64,000 bases of DNA from the NCBI RefSeq assembly GCF_013409785.1, contig NZ_JACCBV010000001.1, forward strand, positions 3,224,001 through 3,288,000, read 5' to 3'. The notes under the pieces were generated by a model, which saw only the letters and a program-made list of their open reading frames with translations, made no database searches and was not told where the DNA came from. A program made the translations under genes and the position numbers. This stretch comes from Microbacterium immunditiarum (GTDB lineage Bacteria > Actinomycetota > Actinomycetes > Actinomycetales > Microbacteriaceae). Below, one piece after another: positions 30,405 to 39,143 of this stretch (position 1 is the stretch's first letter; every line of letters begins with the position of its first letter).

Positions 30405-31210
30405 CACAGCTCCTTCAGCACCGGACGCTCGAGGCGACGGAACACGAACGCCCCGAGCGCGAGGAAGGCGAGCGAGATGACGGCGCCCATCACCACGGCG
30501 AGCGTGTCCCACACATCGGGGAAGAACCCGACGCGGTACAGCGTGAAGATCCCCGACAGCGGGTTGAAGACGGCGAGCGTCGGGAAGATCCCCGGCAGGT
30601 CGCCGATGCTGTAGATGACCGGCGACGCGTAGAACAGCAGGCGCAGGATGAGCTTCGTTGCGCGCTCGAGGTCGGTGTAGAGAGTGCACAGCGGCGCCAC
30701 GAGCAGGCCGAGGCCGACGAGGAGCGCCGTCTGCAGGAGGACCGCGACGGGGATCCACAGCAAACCCCAGTTGAGCTCTGCGGGCGTCTTGGAGAACTGC
30801 GCCACGATGACGAACAGCGCGAGCACCGGAAGCGAGAAGAGGAACTCGAGGCCCTTGCTCAGCACGATGCGGTTCACCCAGATCGAGCGCGGGATCGCGG
30901 TGGACCGCACGAGGCGCGCGTCCTTGCTGAACGCGCGCGTGAAGTCCGACACGGCGGAGTTGAACCACACCCACGGCAGCAGCGCCGTAATGAGGAAGAC
31001 GATGTACGGCTCCTGGCCGACCGTGCGCTGGAAGACCTGCGTGAAGACGAACCAGTAGATCGCGCTCATCAGGAGCGGATCGAGCACCGACCACAGGTAG
31101 CCGAGCGCGCTCGTCGCGTAGCGGACGCGGAGGTCTCGCGCCGACAGGAGCCACAGGGAATGGAGGTAGCGACGGGGGGATCCCGGTACGCCGACGGTGG
31201 CTGTCGTCAC
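30404..31210 (-). CDS. wzm: Polysaccharide ABC exporter permease (Wzm)
   Basis: ABC-2 type permease of 268 residues with six membrane helices. LLSARDLRVRYATSALGYLW and PLLMSAIYWFVF at the N-terminus and RLLFYASPVIYS near the C-terminus are family features. A longer frame reaches a GTG at 31237, but a TAGGAT -10 element (31223-31218) lies inside that extension, 7 bases before the GTG at 31210, so 31210 is the better start. It overlaps wzt by one base. Together they form the ABC-dependent export route. Divergent from the GT2 gene at 31275. Confidence 0.92.
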   Translation of the reverse strand: MTTATVGVPGSPRRYLHSLWLLSARDLRVRYATSALGYLWSVLDPLLMSAIYWFVFTQVFQRTVGQEPYIVFLITALLPWVWFNSAVSDFTRAFSKDARLVRSTAIPRSIWVNRIVLSKGLEFLFSLPVLALFVIVAQFSKTPAELNWGLLWIPVAVLLQTALLVGLGLLVAPLCTLYTDLERATKLILRLLFYASPVIYSIGDLPGIFPTLAVFNPLSGIFTLYRVGFFPDVWDTLAVVMGAVISLAFLALGAFVFRRLERPVLKEL

Positions 31211-31274
31211 GCCAACGATCCTACGGGGCCGACTCACAGGTGCCCGGAGTTGACCGGCCTATGCTGTATTGGCC
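31211..31274. promoter_or_regulatory. Divergent leaderless promoters of wzm and the GT2 gene
   Basis: TAGGAT (31223-31218, minus) is 7 bases before the wzm GTG 31210. TATGCT (31260-31265, plus) is 9 bases before ATG 31275. TTGACC at 31250-31255 is too close to TATGCT to be its -35. The minus element decides the wzm start. Confidence 0.55.
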
Positions 31275-32165
31275 ATGACCCTCGAGATTTTCGTGCCGTT
31301 CTGGGGCGATCCGTCCCTCCTCTACGAGACGGTCGACTCCGTGATCGCCCAGGAGAACCCGGACTGGCGGCTCATCGTCATCGACGACTGCTACCCTGAC
31401 CCGTCCGTCGCCGAGCACTTCGAGAAGCTGGACGACGCGCGCGTCACGTACACGCGCAACGAGACCAACCTCGGCATCACTGAGAACTACCGCGAGGCGA
31501 TCCGGCGCGCCACGACCGAGTTCATCACGATCCTCGGATGCGACGACCTGCTGCATCCGAATTACGTCGATGTCATGTCGAGGACGATCGCCGCCGTCCC
31601 CGCGACCGACGTCATCCAGCCGGGTGTCGAGGTCATCGACGAGCAGGGCACCGTCGTACGTCCCCTCGTCGACCGCGTGAAGCAGGGGCTTCTCGCGCCG
31701 CGCGGGCGCGGGGGAATCGCGGTGCTGCAGGGTGAGCGCATGGCGACGAGCCTTATCCGCGGGGACTGGCTGTACTGGCCGTCGCTCGCGTTCCGGACAG
31801 ATTCCCTGCGACGGATCGACTTCCGCGACGGCCTGCCGATCATCCAGGACCTCGCACTCCTCATGGACATCGCATTCGAAGGAGGAACGCTCGCGTACAA
31901 CCCGACCCTGGCGTTCGCGTACCGTCGACACGGATCGAGCGCGTCGCAGAAGACGCTCCTGGACGGCCGCCGCTTCCGCGACGAGCGCACCTACTACGCG
32001 ATGGCGCGCTCGCTCGCCGCGGCGAAGGGCTGGCGCTCGACCGCGCGCACGGCCCGCGTAAGGGCAATGTCGCGCCTCCACGGAATCGCGGAACTTCCCG
32101 GCGTGATCAGGCACGGGACGAGTGCCGGGATACAATCGACCGTGGCGCACATCTTCGCGCCCTGA
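31275..32165 (+). CDS. GT2 glycosyltransferase
   Basis: Family-2 transferase of 296 residues, A-fold only and without a membrane helix. It has LEIFVPFWGDPSLLYETVDS, VIDDCYPD for nucleotide binding, ETNLGITENYREAIR, the metal site GCDDLLHPNY, and DLALLMDIAFEGG where the catalytic base is expected. ATG 31275 is chosen because a TATGCT -10 element is 9 bases upstream; a TTG two codons earlier is not needed. It precedes the rhamnose-4-epimerase-like SDR by about 50 bases. Donor and acceptor are unknown. Confidence 0.85.
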   Translation: MTLEIFVPFWGDPSLLYETVDSVIAQENPDWRLIVIDDCYPDPSVAEHFEKLDDARVTYTRNETNLGITENYREAIRRATTEFITILGCDDLLHPNYVDVMSRTIAAVPATDVIQPGVEVIDEQGTVVRPLVDRVKQGLLAPRGRGGIAVLQGERMATSLIRGDWLYWPSLAFRTDSLRRIDFRDGLPIIQDLALLMDIAFEGGTLAYNPTLAFAYRRHGSSASQKTLLDGRRFRDERTYYAMARSLAAAKGWRSTARTARVRAMSRLHGIAELPGVIRHGTSAGIQSTVAHIFAP

Positions 32166-32214
32166 GCCCCCGTCGCGCATCCGCATCATCCCCTGAACAC
32201 CACGGAGACCAGGC

Positions 32215-33354
32215 ATGTCCGCACACGTCCTCATCACCGGTGGAGCCGGATTCATCGGTTCGAGGCTCGCGCGACGCTTCGTTGACGGCGGCCACACCGT
32301 CACCGTTTTGGATGCGCTCATCCCCCAGGTGCACGGCGACGACCCGCGAACGACGTCGACGCTCCTGCGCTCGCTCGACGGCGTCGCGACTGTCATCGAG
32401 GGCACCGTCACGTCCACGGACGACCTCCGTGCGGCGCTCGCGGGCGCCGAGATCGTCGTCCACCTCGCGGCGGAGACCGGGACAGGTCAGTCGATGTACG
32501 AGATCGACAGGTACGTCGACGTGAACGTCGGCGGCACCGCCAAGCTGCTCGACATCCTTACGAACGACGAGAAGAACTCCGTCCGCCGCATTGTCGTGGC
32601 GTCCTCTCGCTCCATATACGGTGAGGGCGCGTACCGCACCGAGGATGGGCGGATCGTGCATCCGCCGCACCGCGCCGACGCCGACATGGCTGCGGGTGAC
32701 TTCGAGGTGCACATGCCGGGCGAGGGTCCGCTGACGATCGTTCCGACCGACGAGGACGCGAAGCTGCATCCGTCATCCGTCTATGGAATCACGAAGCAGA
32801 CCCAGGAGTCGCTCGTCATGACCGTCGGACCGGCCATCGGGGTCGAGTCGGTCGCGCTGCGGTACCAGAACGTGTACGGCCCCGGACAGTCGCTCAAGAA
32901 CCCGTACACGGGGATCCTGTCAATCTTCTCGACTCTCATTCGCCAGAGCAGCCCGATCAACATCTTCGAGGATGGCCGGGAGAGCCGGGACTTCGTATAC
33001 ATCGACGACGTCGTCGAGGCGACCTTCCGCGCCGCCACGCTCCCTCGCGCCGCGGGTCGGACGATCAATGTCGGCAGCGGTGTCGCCACGACGGTCACCG
33101 AGGTCGTCGACTCGCTGTTGGCCGCGTTCGGCACGTCGGTGCCGACGTCCGTCACGGGCAACTACCGCCTCGGTGACATCCGCCACAACGTCGCGGACAC
33201 GACGCTCCTACGCGACGTGCTCGGATACGAACCGCAGACCGACTTCCGCACGGGCGTCGACCGGTTCGTCGAATGGGTACTCTCCGAGCCCGCCGAGTCT
33301 AGCGGCTACGAGCGCTCTCTGAAGGAGATGGCCGAGCGGAGCCTGCTCAAGTAA
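32215..33354 (+). CDS. Extended SDR, dTDP-L-rhamnose 4-epimerase-like
   Basis: NAD-dependent sugar-nucleotide enzyme of 379 residues. The Rossmann motif is GGAGFIG, the catalytic Ser lies in VASSRSIYGEG, and YGITK supplies the Tyr-xxx-Lys pair. AAETGTGQSMYEI and ALRYQNVYGPGQSLKNPYTGIL resemble WbiB/Tll-type dTDP-rhamnose or dTDP-6-deoxy-talose epimerases. An insert around HPPHRADADMAAG is also typical of that group. dTDP-L-rhamnose is made by the rml genes at 56-59 kb. A start ATG 32215 has GGAG about 10 bases upstream. It overlaps the acyltransferase gene by one base. Substrate remains inference. Confidence 0.8.
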   Translation: MSAHVLITGGAGFIGSRLARRFVDGGHTVTVLDALIPQVHGDDPRTTSTLLRSLDGVATVIEGTVTSTDDLRAALAGAEIVVHLAAETGTGQSMYEIDRYVDVNVGGTAKLLDILTNDEKNSVRRIVVASSRSIYGEGAYRTEDGRIVHPPHRADADMAAGDFEVHMPGEGPLTIVPTDEDAKLHPSSVYGITKQTQESLVMTVGPAIGVESVALRYQNVYGPGQSLKNPYTGILSIFSTLIRQSSPINIFEDGRESRDFVYIDDVVEATFRAATLPRAAGRTINVGSGVATTVTEVVDSLLAAFGTSVPTSVTGNYRLGDIRHNVADTTLLRDVLGYEPQTDFRTGVDRFVEWVLSEPAESSGYERSLKEMAERSLLK

Positions 33355-34490
33355 TGGTCACCGCCCCCACGACGAGTCGCGCGTTCCCGCACAGCCGGAA
33401 CAGCCTCAACATGTTCCGGCTGATCCTGGCAGCGGCCGTGCTCTTCGCGCACGCGTTCTACATCACCGGGAACGGTACCGGGCCGATGCTCCACGGTGAG
33501 AACCTCGGCGGCTGGGCGGTCGCAGGGTTCTTCGTGCTGAGCGGTTTCCTCATCACCGGTAGCCGGCTCCGGCATTCGACGGGCGAGTTCCTCGTACATC
33601 GCATTGCCCGCATCTTCCCCGCGTTCCTCGTGGTGCTCGTTGTCACAGCACTCGTGTTCGCCCCCATCGCCGCACTCCTCGAGCGCGGTGACCTCGCGGG
33701 CTTTTGGACGACTCCCGTGACGCCACTCGAGTACATCTGGGGCAACGTCGACCTCCACATCAGCTCGTACTCGATCTCGTGGACGTTGCAGACCGTACCC
33801 TACCCCGGCGCGTGGAACGGCTCGCTGTGGACCCTGTACTACGAGTTCTTCTGTTACGTCATCGTCTGGGCCCTCGGGTTCCTCGCGATCTTCCGCCGCA
33901 GTGTTTGGCTCCCGATCGCCCTGTGGGTCGCTTCGGTCGGCGTGCACGCGACGATGGGGTTCTGGCAGCGGCTGGGGCTCGACACCGACTTCACGCTGCT
34001 GATGAAGCTGCTGCCGTTTTTCCTCGGCGGTGTCGTCGCCTACGTCGTGTTCGACCGGTGGGGCATGCGGGCGCCGATCGGCATCGTCAGTCTCGCGCTC
34101 GCGCTCGTCATCGTGTTCGCGGTCCCCGGATTCGGCGGCCAGCTCGCATCCCCACTCCTCGCGTACGGGCTCCTGTGGCTCAGCACCGTCGTGCGGCAGC
34201 CCCCGCTCATCGCCAAGCACGACGTGTCATACGGCTTCTACATCTATGCGTGGCCGACGGCTCAGCTGCTCGTCCTCGTTGGCGCAGCGAACCTCGGGGT
34301 GTGGGGCTTCATCGCGGTCAACGTGCTGGTGACCCTCATGTTCGCGACAGCGAGCTGGCTGCTCATCGAACGGCCGATTATGCGCGCGACCCGGCGATCG
34401 CGCACGGCGACCTCCGCGAGACCCGCCCGCACGGGCGCGGAGGCCGCGGACACTCCAGGCGCCGCCGGCACCGCCGACGCCGCCGCCTGA
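33354..34490 (+). CDS. Acyltransferase family 3 membrane protein (OafA/YrhL type)
   Basis: Integral membrane O-acyltransferase of 378 residues with about ten helices. The N-terminal FRLILAAAVLFAHAF carries the conserved His, GFFVLSGFLITGSRLR and FLVHRIARIFPAFLVV contain the conserved Arg residues, and NGSLWTLYYEFFCY is a further signature. The C-terminus is a disordered Ala/Thr tail. TAATG overlap with the preceding SDR indicates an operon. Such proteins transfer acetyl or other acyl groups onto sugar hydroxyls of surface glycans. No SGNH domain is fused. Confidence 0.9.
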   Translation: MVTAPTTSRAFPHSRNSLNMFRLILAAAVLFAHAFYITGNGTGPMLHGENLGGWAVAGFFVLSGFLITGSRLRHSTGEFLVHRIARIFPAFLVVLVVTALVFAPIAALLERGDLAGFWTTPVTPLEYIWGNVDLHISSYSISWTLQTVPYPGAWNGSLWTLYYEFFCYVIVWALGFLAIFRRSVWLPIALWVASVGVHATMGFWQRLGLDTDFTLLMKLLPFFLGGVVAYVVFDRWGMRAPIGIVSLALALVIVFAVPGFGGQLASPLLAYGLLWLSTVVRQPPLIAKHDVSYGFYIYAWPTAQLLVLVGAANLGVWGFIAVNVLVTLMFATASWLLIERPIMRATRRSRTATSARPARTGAEAADTPGAAGTADAAA

Positions 34491-34530
34491 CCTTACCCTC
34501 CTCACCGGCGGACTGCCGGAACTCGATTGA

Positions 34531-34543
34531 TAGGCTCGACCCC
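34531..34543 (+). promoter_or_regulatory. Leaderless-type -10 element of the GT4 gene
   Basis: TAGGCT at 34531-34536 is followed by seven bases and the ATG at 34544. It fixes the start within a much longer open frame. Confidence 0.5.
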
Positions 34544-35653
34544 ATGCCCCGCGTCCTCGTCGACCTCCTCTCGTACACGGGCACCAAAGGCGGCATGGAG
34601 GTCTACGCGCGCGAGCTGTACCGCAAGCTGGGTGAGCTCGCCCCATCCTGGGAGTACATCGGCTACATGAGCCGCGAGGGGTACGCACAGGATCGCTCGT
34701 GGTTCCCCGGCGAGACGGTCGACTCCGGCATCAGCGGCGAGAACCGGTTCGAGTGGGCGTTGGGCGAGCTCTTCGCGGTGGGGCGTGCTGCGCGCCGGCA
34801 CGGAGCCGACCTTGTTCACTCCCCCGCCACGCTCGGGCCGCGCAAGACCGCAATGCCCACCGTCGTCACGATGCACGACATGCTGTACTGGAGCCACCCG
34901 GAGTACATGTCGACGCCGCTCTACACGGAGCCGGTGAAGTTCATGGAGCGTCTCGCGTCGCGCAACGCCACACGGATCCTCACGATCAGCGAGGAGTCGC
35001 GCGAAGCCATCGTCCGGTACCTGAGGGTGCCGCACGACCGCATCGACCTCGTGCCGCTCGCGGGCACTCCCTTGCCGGGAGTCGACCGCTCACGCGCCGG
35101 CGAGCACGGCCCGATGGTCCTCGCGACCGGCAACCGCCGACCGCACAAGAACTGGCCGTCGCTCATTCGCGCCCTCCCCCTCGTCGCTGAGGCGGACCGC
35201 CCGCGCGTCGTCGTCACGGGGAGTCACGGCGACGACCCTCTGACTGCGGTCGTCGAGGAGACCGGCATGCTCGACTGGGTCGAGCTCAAGTCTTGGGTCG
35301 ACGCTGACGAGATGCGCGACCTCTACTCGACCGCGACGGTGCTCGCGATGCCGTCCTTCGCGGACGGGTTCTCGCTGCCCGCCCTCGAGGCGATGATGGC
35401 CGGCCTTCCCGTCATGATCAGCGACCTGCCCGTGTACCGCGAGGTCGTCGGCGACGTCGCCCTCTTCATCGACCCGTACGACTTGACCTCGATCGCCACC
35501 GCGATGACGACCGCCGCCACCGACTTGGCGCTGCTCGCCGACCTCGCCCAGCGGGGGCACGAGCGGGCGTCGCTCTTCTCGTGGGACCGAACCGCGCGCG
35601 AGACGCTCGCGACGTTCGAGGCTGCACTCGCGCAGGGAGCGCCCCGACGCTGA
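34544..35653 (+). CDS. GT4 glycosyltransferase
   Basis: GT-B fold transferase of 369 residues. N-terminal LLSYTGTKGGMEVYARELYR is the glycine-rich acceptor side, TMHDMLYWSHPEYM and ISEESREAIVRYL lie in the linker half, and the C-terminal donor site shows TGNRRPHKNWPSLIRAL and MPSFADGFSLPALEAMMAG, the E...E (here FSLPALE) motif of family 4. The ATG is 7 bases behind TAGGCT, a leaderless-type promoter, so the long upstream frame is not part of the gene. Likely a mannosyl-, rhamnosyl- or fucosyl-type transferase of the same locus; donor not determinable. Confidence 0.9.
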   Translation: MPRVLVDLLSYTGTKGGMEVYARELYRKLGELAPSWEYIGYMSREGYAQDRSWFPGETVDSGISGENRFEWALGELFAVGRAARRHGADLVHSPATLGPRKTAMPTVVTMHDMLYWSHPEYMSTPLYTEPVKFMERLASRNATRILTISEESREAIVRYLRVPHDRIDLVPLAGTPLPGVDRSRAGEHGPMVLATGNRRPHKNWPSLIRALPLVAEADRPRVVVTGSHGDDPLTAVVEETGMLDWVELKSWVDADEMRDLYSTATVLAMPSFADGFSLPALEAMMAGLPVMISDLPVYREVVGDVALFIDPYDLTSIATAMTTAATDLALLADLAQRGHERASLFSWDRTARETLATFEAALAQGAPRR

Positions 35654-35721
35654 CGCCCGGGGCCCGCCCGATCGATGTCGCGACACGCGGCCCCGGGTGG
35701 TGCGCGCACGCACCCGCACAC

Positions 35722-35736
35722 TAAGGTCGAGGCGTC
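35722..35736 (+). promoter_or_regulatory. Leaderless-type -10 element of the cell-wall-binding protein gene
   Basis: TAAGGT at 35722-35727 lies 9 bases before the GTG start at 35737. There is no ribosome site between them. Confidence 0.5.
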
Positions 35737-37959
35737 GTGTCGAGATCCTCGCAGCGGAAGTGGGCGCGATCGTCCTCGTGGGCGATCGCAGGAATGACTG
35801 GTCTGCTCACGCTCTCGCTGCTACTTGCCCCCATACCGGCGATCGCCGATGAGGAACTCGTCGATCCGACGCCGGCTCCCGTCGAGACGGCGACCCCCAC
35901 GCCCTCCCCGACAGCACCGGATCCTTCTCCAACGGACCCGCCGCCGGAGACACCGAGCCCGACGCCGACACCGGTCACTCCCCCTCCCGAGCCGCCGCCG
36001 GACGAGACTCTGGACGAGACGTCTGACGAGGCCGCCCCGGAGGCCGACGGGCCCGTGGTCGATCCGACGCGACCCGTCCTCCCCGTCTCGCCGATCGAGC
36101 CGATCGAGCCGGGTGCGTCGCGCTACGCGCAGGCGTCGGCGTACGACCGCGCGGTCGCCGTCTCGCGCGCCGCCTACCCGGCGGGTGCGCGTGTGGCCCT
36201 CGTGGCCTCCGGTACAACCTTCTGGGACGCCGTCGCCGCGGCAGGGATCGCGGGAGCGCTCAACGCACCCGTGCTCCTTGTCGCCGCCGCGAACGTTCCG
36301 GCTGCGGTCGCCGCGGAGCTCTCGCGCCTCGCGCCCACGACGATCGTCATCGTCGGATCGCCGGCGACGGTGTCGGCGGGCGTCGAAACCCAGTTGAGGT
36401 CGATCACGGCCGACGTCCGCCGGGTCGACGGCGGCAGCGACTACGGAACCTCGCGCCTTGCGCTCACGATGCTTCCGACCGACGTCGACGCGGTGTACCT
36501 CGCCGGGAGCAGCGTCGTCGGCGGCCCGGCATCCGTCGTCGACATCGCGCTTGCCGCCGGCACCGCATCGGGCACGGGCGGTGGCGTGCTCCTCGTCGAC
36601 GGCACCGCACCCGCAGTGGACCCCGACACCGTGGCGGCGCTCACGCGCGTAGGCGCCGCCAATGTGATCATCATTGGTGCAACGAACACCGTGACGACGC
36701 AGTATGAGCAGTCGCTCGCGGCCGCGGGATTCGCCGTCCGGCGAGCGGGCCATGCGACCCCCGACCGTCGCGCGGTCCAGGCGGCGGGACTGCGCGCGGT
36801 CCCGCCGCAGCGCATGTTCGTCGCGCACACGGCGGTGATGACCGACATCATGGTGGCCGCGGTGGCGGCGGGCGGAACCGAGCAGCCGGTCGGCTACGCG
36901 TACTACGCGTGCGTGCCCGACACGACCTCGGCATACCTCGCGGGGCATGGAGCGAAGGTCGCGGCGGTCGGCGGCACATCGTGGCTAGCTCCGCCCGTAG
37001 AGTCCAACGGCTCGTGCTCGGGCGAGAAGCCTAAACGGGACGCCCTGCTGACTGATGCAATACGCCGAATCGCGAGTCAGTACGGCGGCATCTACTACGT
37101 CAGCGTGCGGGAACTGAGCGGCGCGGCCGAGATCTACAGCTTCAACGCCTCGACGCAGGTGGAGCCCGCCAGCATGATGAAGCTGTACGCAGCGTGGGCC
37201 GCGCTGGCCCACGTCGACGTGGGGCTCGCGTCGTACTACAAGGTGCTCCCCGGCGGGATGTATCTCATTGACTGCGTCGCTGTCATGATCCATGCATCCG
37301 ACAACGAGTGCCACAACGACATCGTCCACTGGATCGGCACGACCGGCCTGAACCGGATGATCCGCGAAGCAGGCTTTACCGGGACGAGCTACGGGAACGT
37401 CGGATCGGGCCCTGTGCTCTACGCCGGGAACCGCACCACGACGCACGACCTCACGCGCTTCGCCCAACGGCTGCGGGCCGGCGCCCTGCTGTCTCCGGCG
37501 AACACGAACCTGCTCCTCGGGTTGATGGGCAAGCAGGTCTTCCGCTCGCGGCTGGCTTCGGGGATCCCTCCGGGGGTGGGGCAGCAGTCAAAGCCCGGCT
37601 CACTGTGGATCGGGTCGGGCCTGCTGCAGGCCGACACGGGCATCATCTACGGCAAGCGCTCCGTCGTCGCCCTCTCGATGGTGGTCACAGGCGGTGTCGA
37701 CAGAGCGGCGTTGCGCGCGATCGCACGGCTCGTCTACTCCCACTACAACGGCTCATTCGGCGCGGCGGCGGTCTACCCCGCCCAGCAGATGGCGACGAAG
37801 TACGCCACGACCATGAGGGCGAGCCCCGGCGGACGCGCCGTGGGCACGATCCCGGGGGGCGCGATGCTCGAAGTCACCGACGCGCACCGCAAGTGGTACA
37901 AAGTCTGGTGGCGCGGAGCGCTGGTCTGGGTTGACTTCCGCTCGCTGCGGGACCGCTAG
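35737..37959 (+). CDS. Secreted protein: CWB2 repeats + beta-lactamase-like domain + SH3 domain
   Basis: Multi-domain exported protein of 740 residues. A signal peptide (residues 1-37, cleavage near PAIADEE) is followed by a Pro/Thr/Asp-rich linker to about 125. Residues about 128-425 form cell-wall-binding repeat 2 units (VALVASGTTFWDAVAAAG, APVLLV, IVIVGSPATV). Residues about 435-665 look like a class A beta-lactamase/serine hydrolase: SMMK at 479-482, SDN at 521-523 and KPG at 619-621, the three active-site elements. A C-terminal SH3-like domain (684-736) has VWWRGALVWVDF. It may bind the surface glycan through CWB2 and act on peptidoglycan. The stop overlaps the convergent ColD-like gene at CTAG. 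Confidence 0.85.
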   Translation: MSRSSQRKWARSSSWAIAGMTGLLTLSLLLAPIPAIADEELVDPTPAPVETATPTPSPTAPDPSPTDPPPETPSPTPTPVTPPPEPPPDETLDETSDEAAPEADGPVVDPTRPVLPVSPIEPIEPGASRYAQASAYDRAVAVSRAAYPAGARVALVASGTTFWDAVAAAGIAGALNAPVLLVAAANVPAAVAAELSRLAPTTIVIVGSPATVSAGVETQLRSITADVRRVDGGSDYGTSRLALTMLPTDVDAVYLAGSSVVGGPASVVDIALAAGTASGTGGGVLLVDGTAPAVDPDTVAALTRVGAANVIIIGATNTVTTQYEQSLAAAGFAVRRAGHATPDRRAVQAAGLRAVPPQRMFVAHTAVMTDIMVAAVAAGGTEQPVGYAYYACVPDTTSAYLAGHGAKVAAVGGTSWLAPPVESNGSCSGEKPKRDALLTDAIRRIASQYGGIYYVSVRELSGAAEIYSFNASTQVEPASMMKLYAAWAALAHVDVGLASYYKVLPGGMYLIDCVAVMIHASDNECHNDIVHWIGTTGLNRMIREAGFTGTSYGNVGSGPVLYAGNRTTTHDLTRFAQRLRAGALLSPANTNLLLGLMGKQVFRSRLASGIPPGVGQQSKPGSLWIGSGLLQADTGIIYGKRSVVALSMVVTGGVDRAALRAIARLVYSHYNGSFGAAAVYPAQQMATKYATTMRASPGGRAVGTIPGGAMLEVTDAHRKWYKVWWRGALVWVDFRSLRDR

Positions 37960-39143
37960 GCGGCGGCCACCCGCGACACGATCTCAGCGACCCGGTCGAT
38001 CCCCTCGCGGACCGGGAAGTGGTGGTTGCCGACGAACAGGCCGTCGACGTGCACCTTATCCGCTGCCGGCAGTGATTCGGGCACGACGGCATCGAGATGC
38101 GCCATCACGGGATTGCGCGTGAAGTTGCCGGCGACGACGGGGCGGGACTCGATCCCGGCCTCGTCGAACGCGCGCACGAGTTCGCGGCGACGGCCGGCGA
38201 GTGCACGCTCCAGGACCAGCGAGAACCCGAACCAGCTGCTCTCGCCGGTCTCGCGCTGCAGGCGCACCGAGTCGATGCCCGCGAACCGCTCCCGGAAGTA
38301 GGCGGCATTCTCGCGCCGGCCGGCGATGAGGTCGGGCACCTTCTTGAGCTGCTCCAGGCCGAGGGCTCCCTCCATCTCGAGCGGACGGACGTTGTAGCCG
38401 GGAAGGACGAAGCGGAAGAGATCCTCCCACGCATCGCCCGCCTTGTCATGGACGAAGTTCGCGTCGGAGAGCTCACGCGTCCAGCCATGGGCGCGAAGGG
38501 ACAGCATCTCCTGATACAGCTGCTCGTCATCGGTGAGGATCATCCCGCCCTCCATCGTCGCGATGTGGTGCGAGAAGAACGAGCTGAACGTGCCTGCGAG
38601 GCCGGCCGTTCCGGCGTTCACGCCCTGGTGGACGGCGCCGAGCGACTCGCAGTTGTCCTCGAGCAGGACCAGGCCGTGCCGCGCGGCGATCGCGCGCAGG
38701 CGGTCGAAGTCGTTCGGGTTGCCGAGTAGGTTCACTGCGAAGATCGCCCTGGTGCGGGGGCCGATCGCCTCTTCGGCGAGGTCGAGGTCGAGGTTGAGTG
38801 TGTCCAGGTCGATATCGACGAAGCGCGGTCGCAAGCCGTACTGGCTGAGCGGGTAGTACGTCGTCGGCCACGACACCGCGGGCACGATGACCTCGTCGCC
38901 GCGGTTCAGATCGATGCGCGGGTCGAGCACAGCCGCCGCCACAGCGATCAGGTTGGCGGAGCTCCCCGAGTTCACCATGACGCCGAACTCTGCGCCGAAA
39001 TGCGCCGCGAAGGCGGCCTCGTACTCCCGGACGAGCGGACCCATCGTGAACCGCCCACTCGCGATGACCCTCTGGAGCGCGGCGTACTCCGCCTCGTCCC
39101 AAGTCGTGGTCGCGAGGGGGTAACCGGTGGGCGTCGAGGTCAT
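37956..39143 (-). CDS. DegT-family PLP enzyme with catalytic Lys replaced by His, ColD-type 3-dehydratase candidate
   Basis: Protein of 395 residues with the DegT/DnrJ aspartate aminotransferase fold (NSGSSANL, VSWPTTYYPLSQYG, Asp163 in LEDNCESLG). Where aminotransferases have the PLP-binding Lys, the motif reads FSSFFSHHIATMEGG, so His192 takes the Lys position, as in ColD and RfbH. RfbH also needs a Cys-rich iron-sulfur site that is not visible here, so a ColD-like GDP-4-keto-6-deoxymannose 3-dehydratase fits best. The substrate would come from gmd in the same operon. ATG 39143 overlaps the stop of the Fcl-like gene (ATGA). Product would be a 3,6-dideoxyhexose precursor; substrate identity is inference. 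Confidence 0.8.
   Translation of the reverse strand: MTSTPTGYPLATTTWDEAEYAALQRVIASGRFTMGPLVREYEAAFAAHFGAEFGVMVNSGSSANLIAVAAAVLDPRIDLNRGDEVIVPAVSWPTTYYPLSQYGLRPRFVDIDLDTLNLDLDLAEEAIGPRTRAIFAVNLLGNPNDFDRLRAIAARHGLVLLEDNCESLGAVHQGVNAGTAGLAGTFSSFFSHHIATMEGGMILTDDEQLYQEMLSLRAHGWTRELSDANFVHDKAGDAWEDLFRFVLPGYNVRPLEMEGALGLEQLKKVPDLIAGRRENAAYFRERFAGIDSVRLQRETGESSWFGFSLVLERALAGRRRELVRAFDEAGIESRPVVAGNFTRNPVMAHLDAVVPESLPAADKVHVDGLFVGNHHFPVREGIDRVAEIVSRVAAA

Noticed and set aside
35860..36110. Pro/Thr/Asp codon run in the CWB2 protein as a DNA tandem repeat.
   Set aside because: Degenerate linker sequence with no constant period.
37956..39143. Ordinary sugar aminotransferase.
   Set aside because: The PLP-binding Lys is replaced by His in an otherwise intact motif, so transamination is unlikely.
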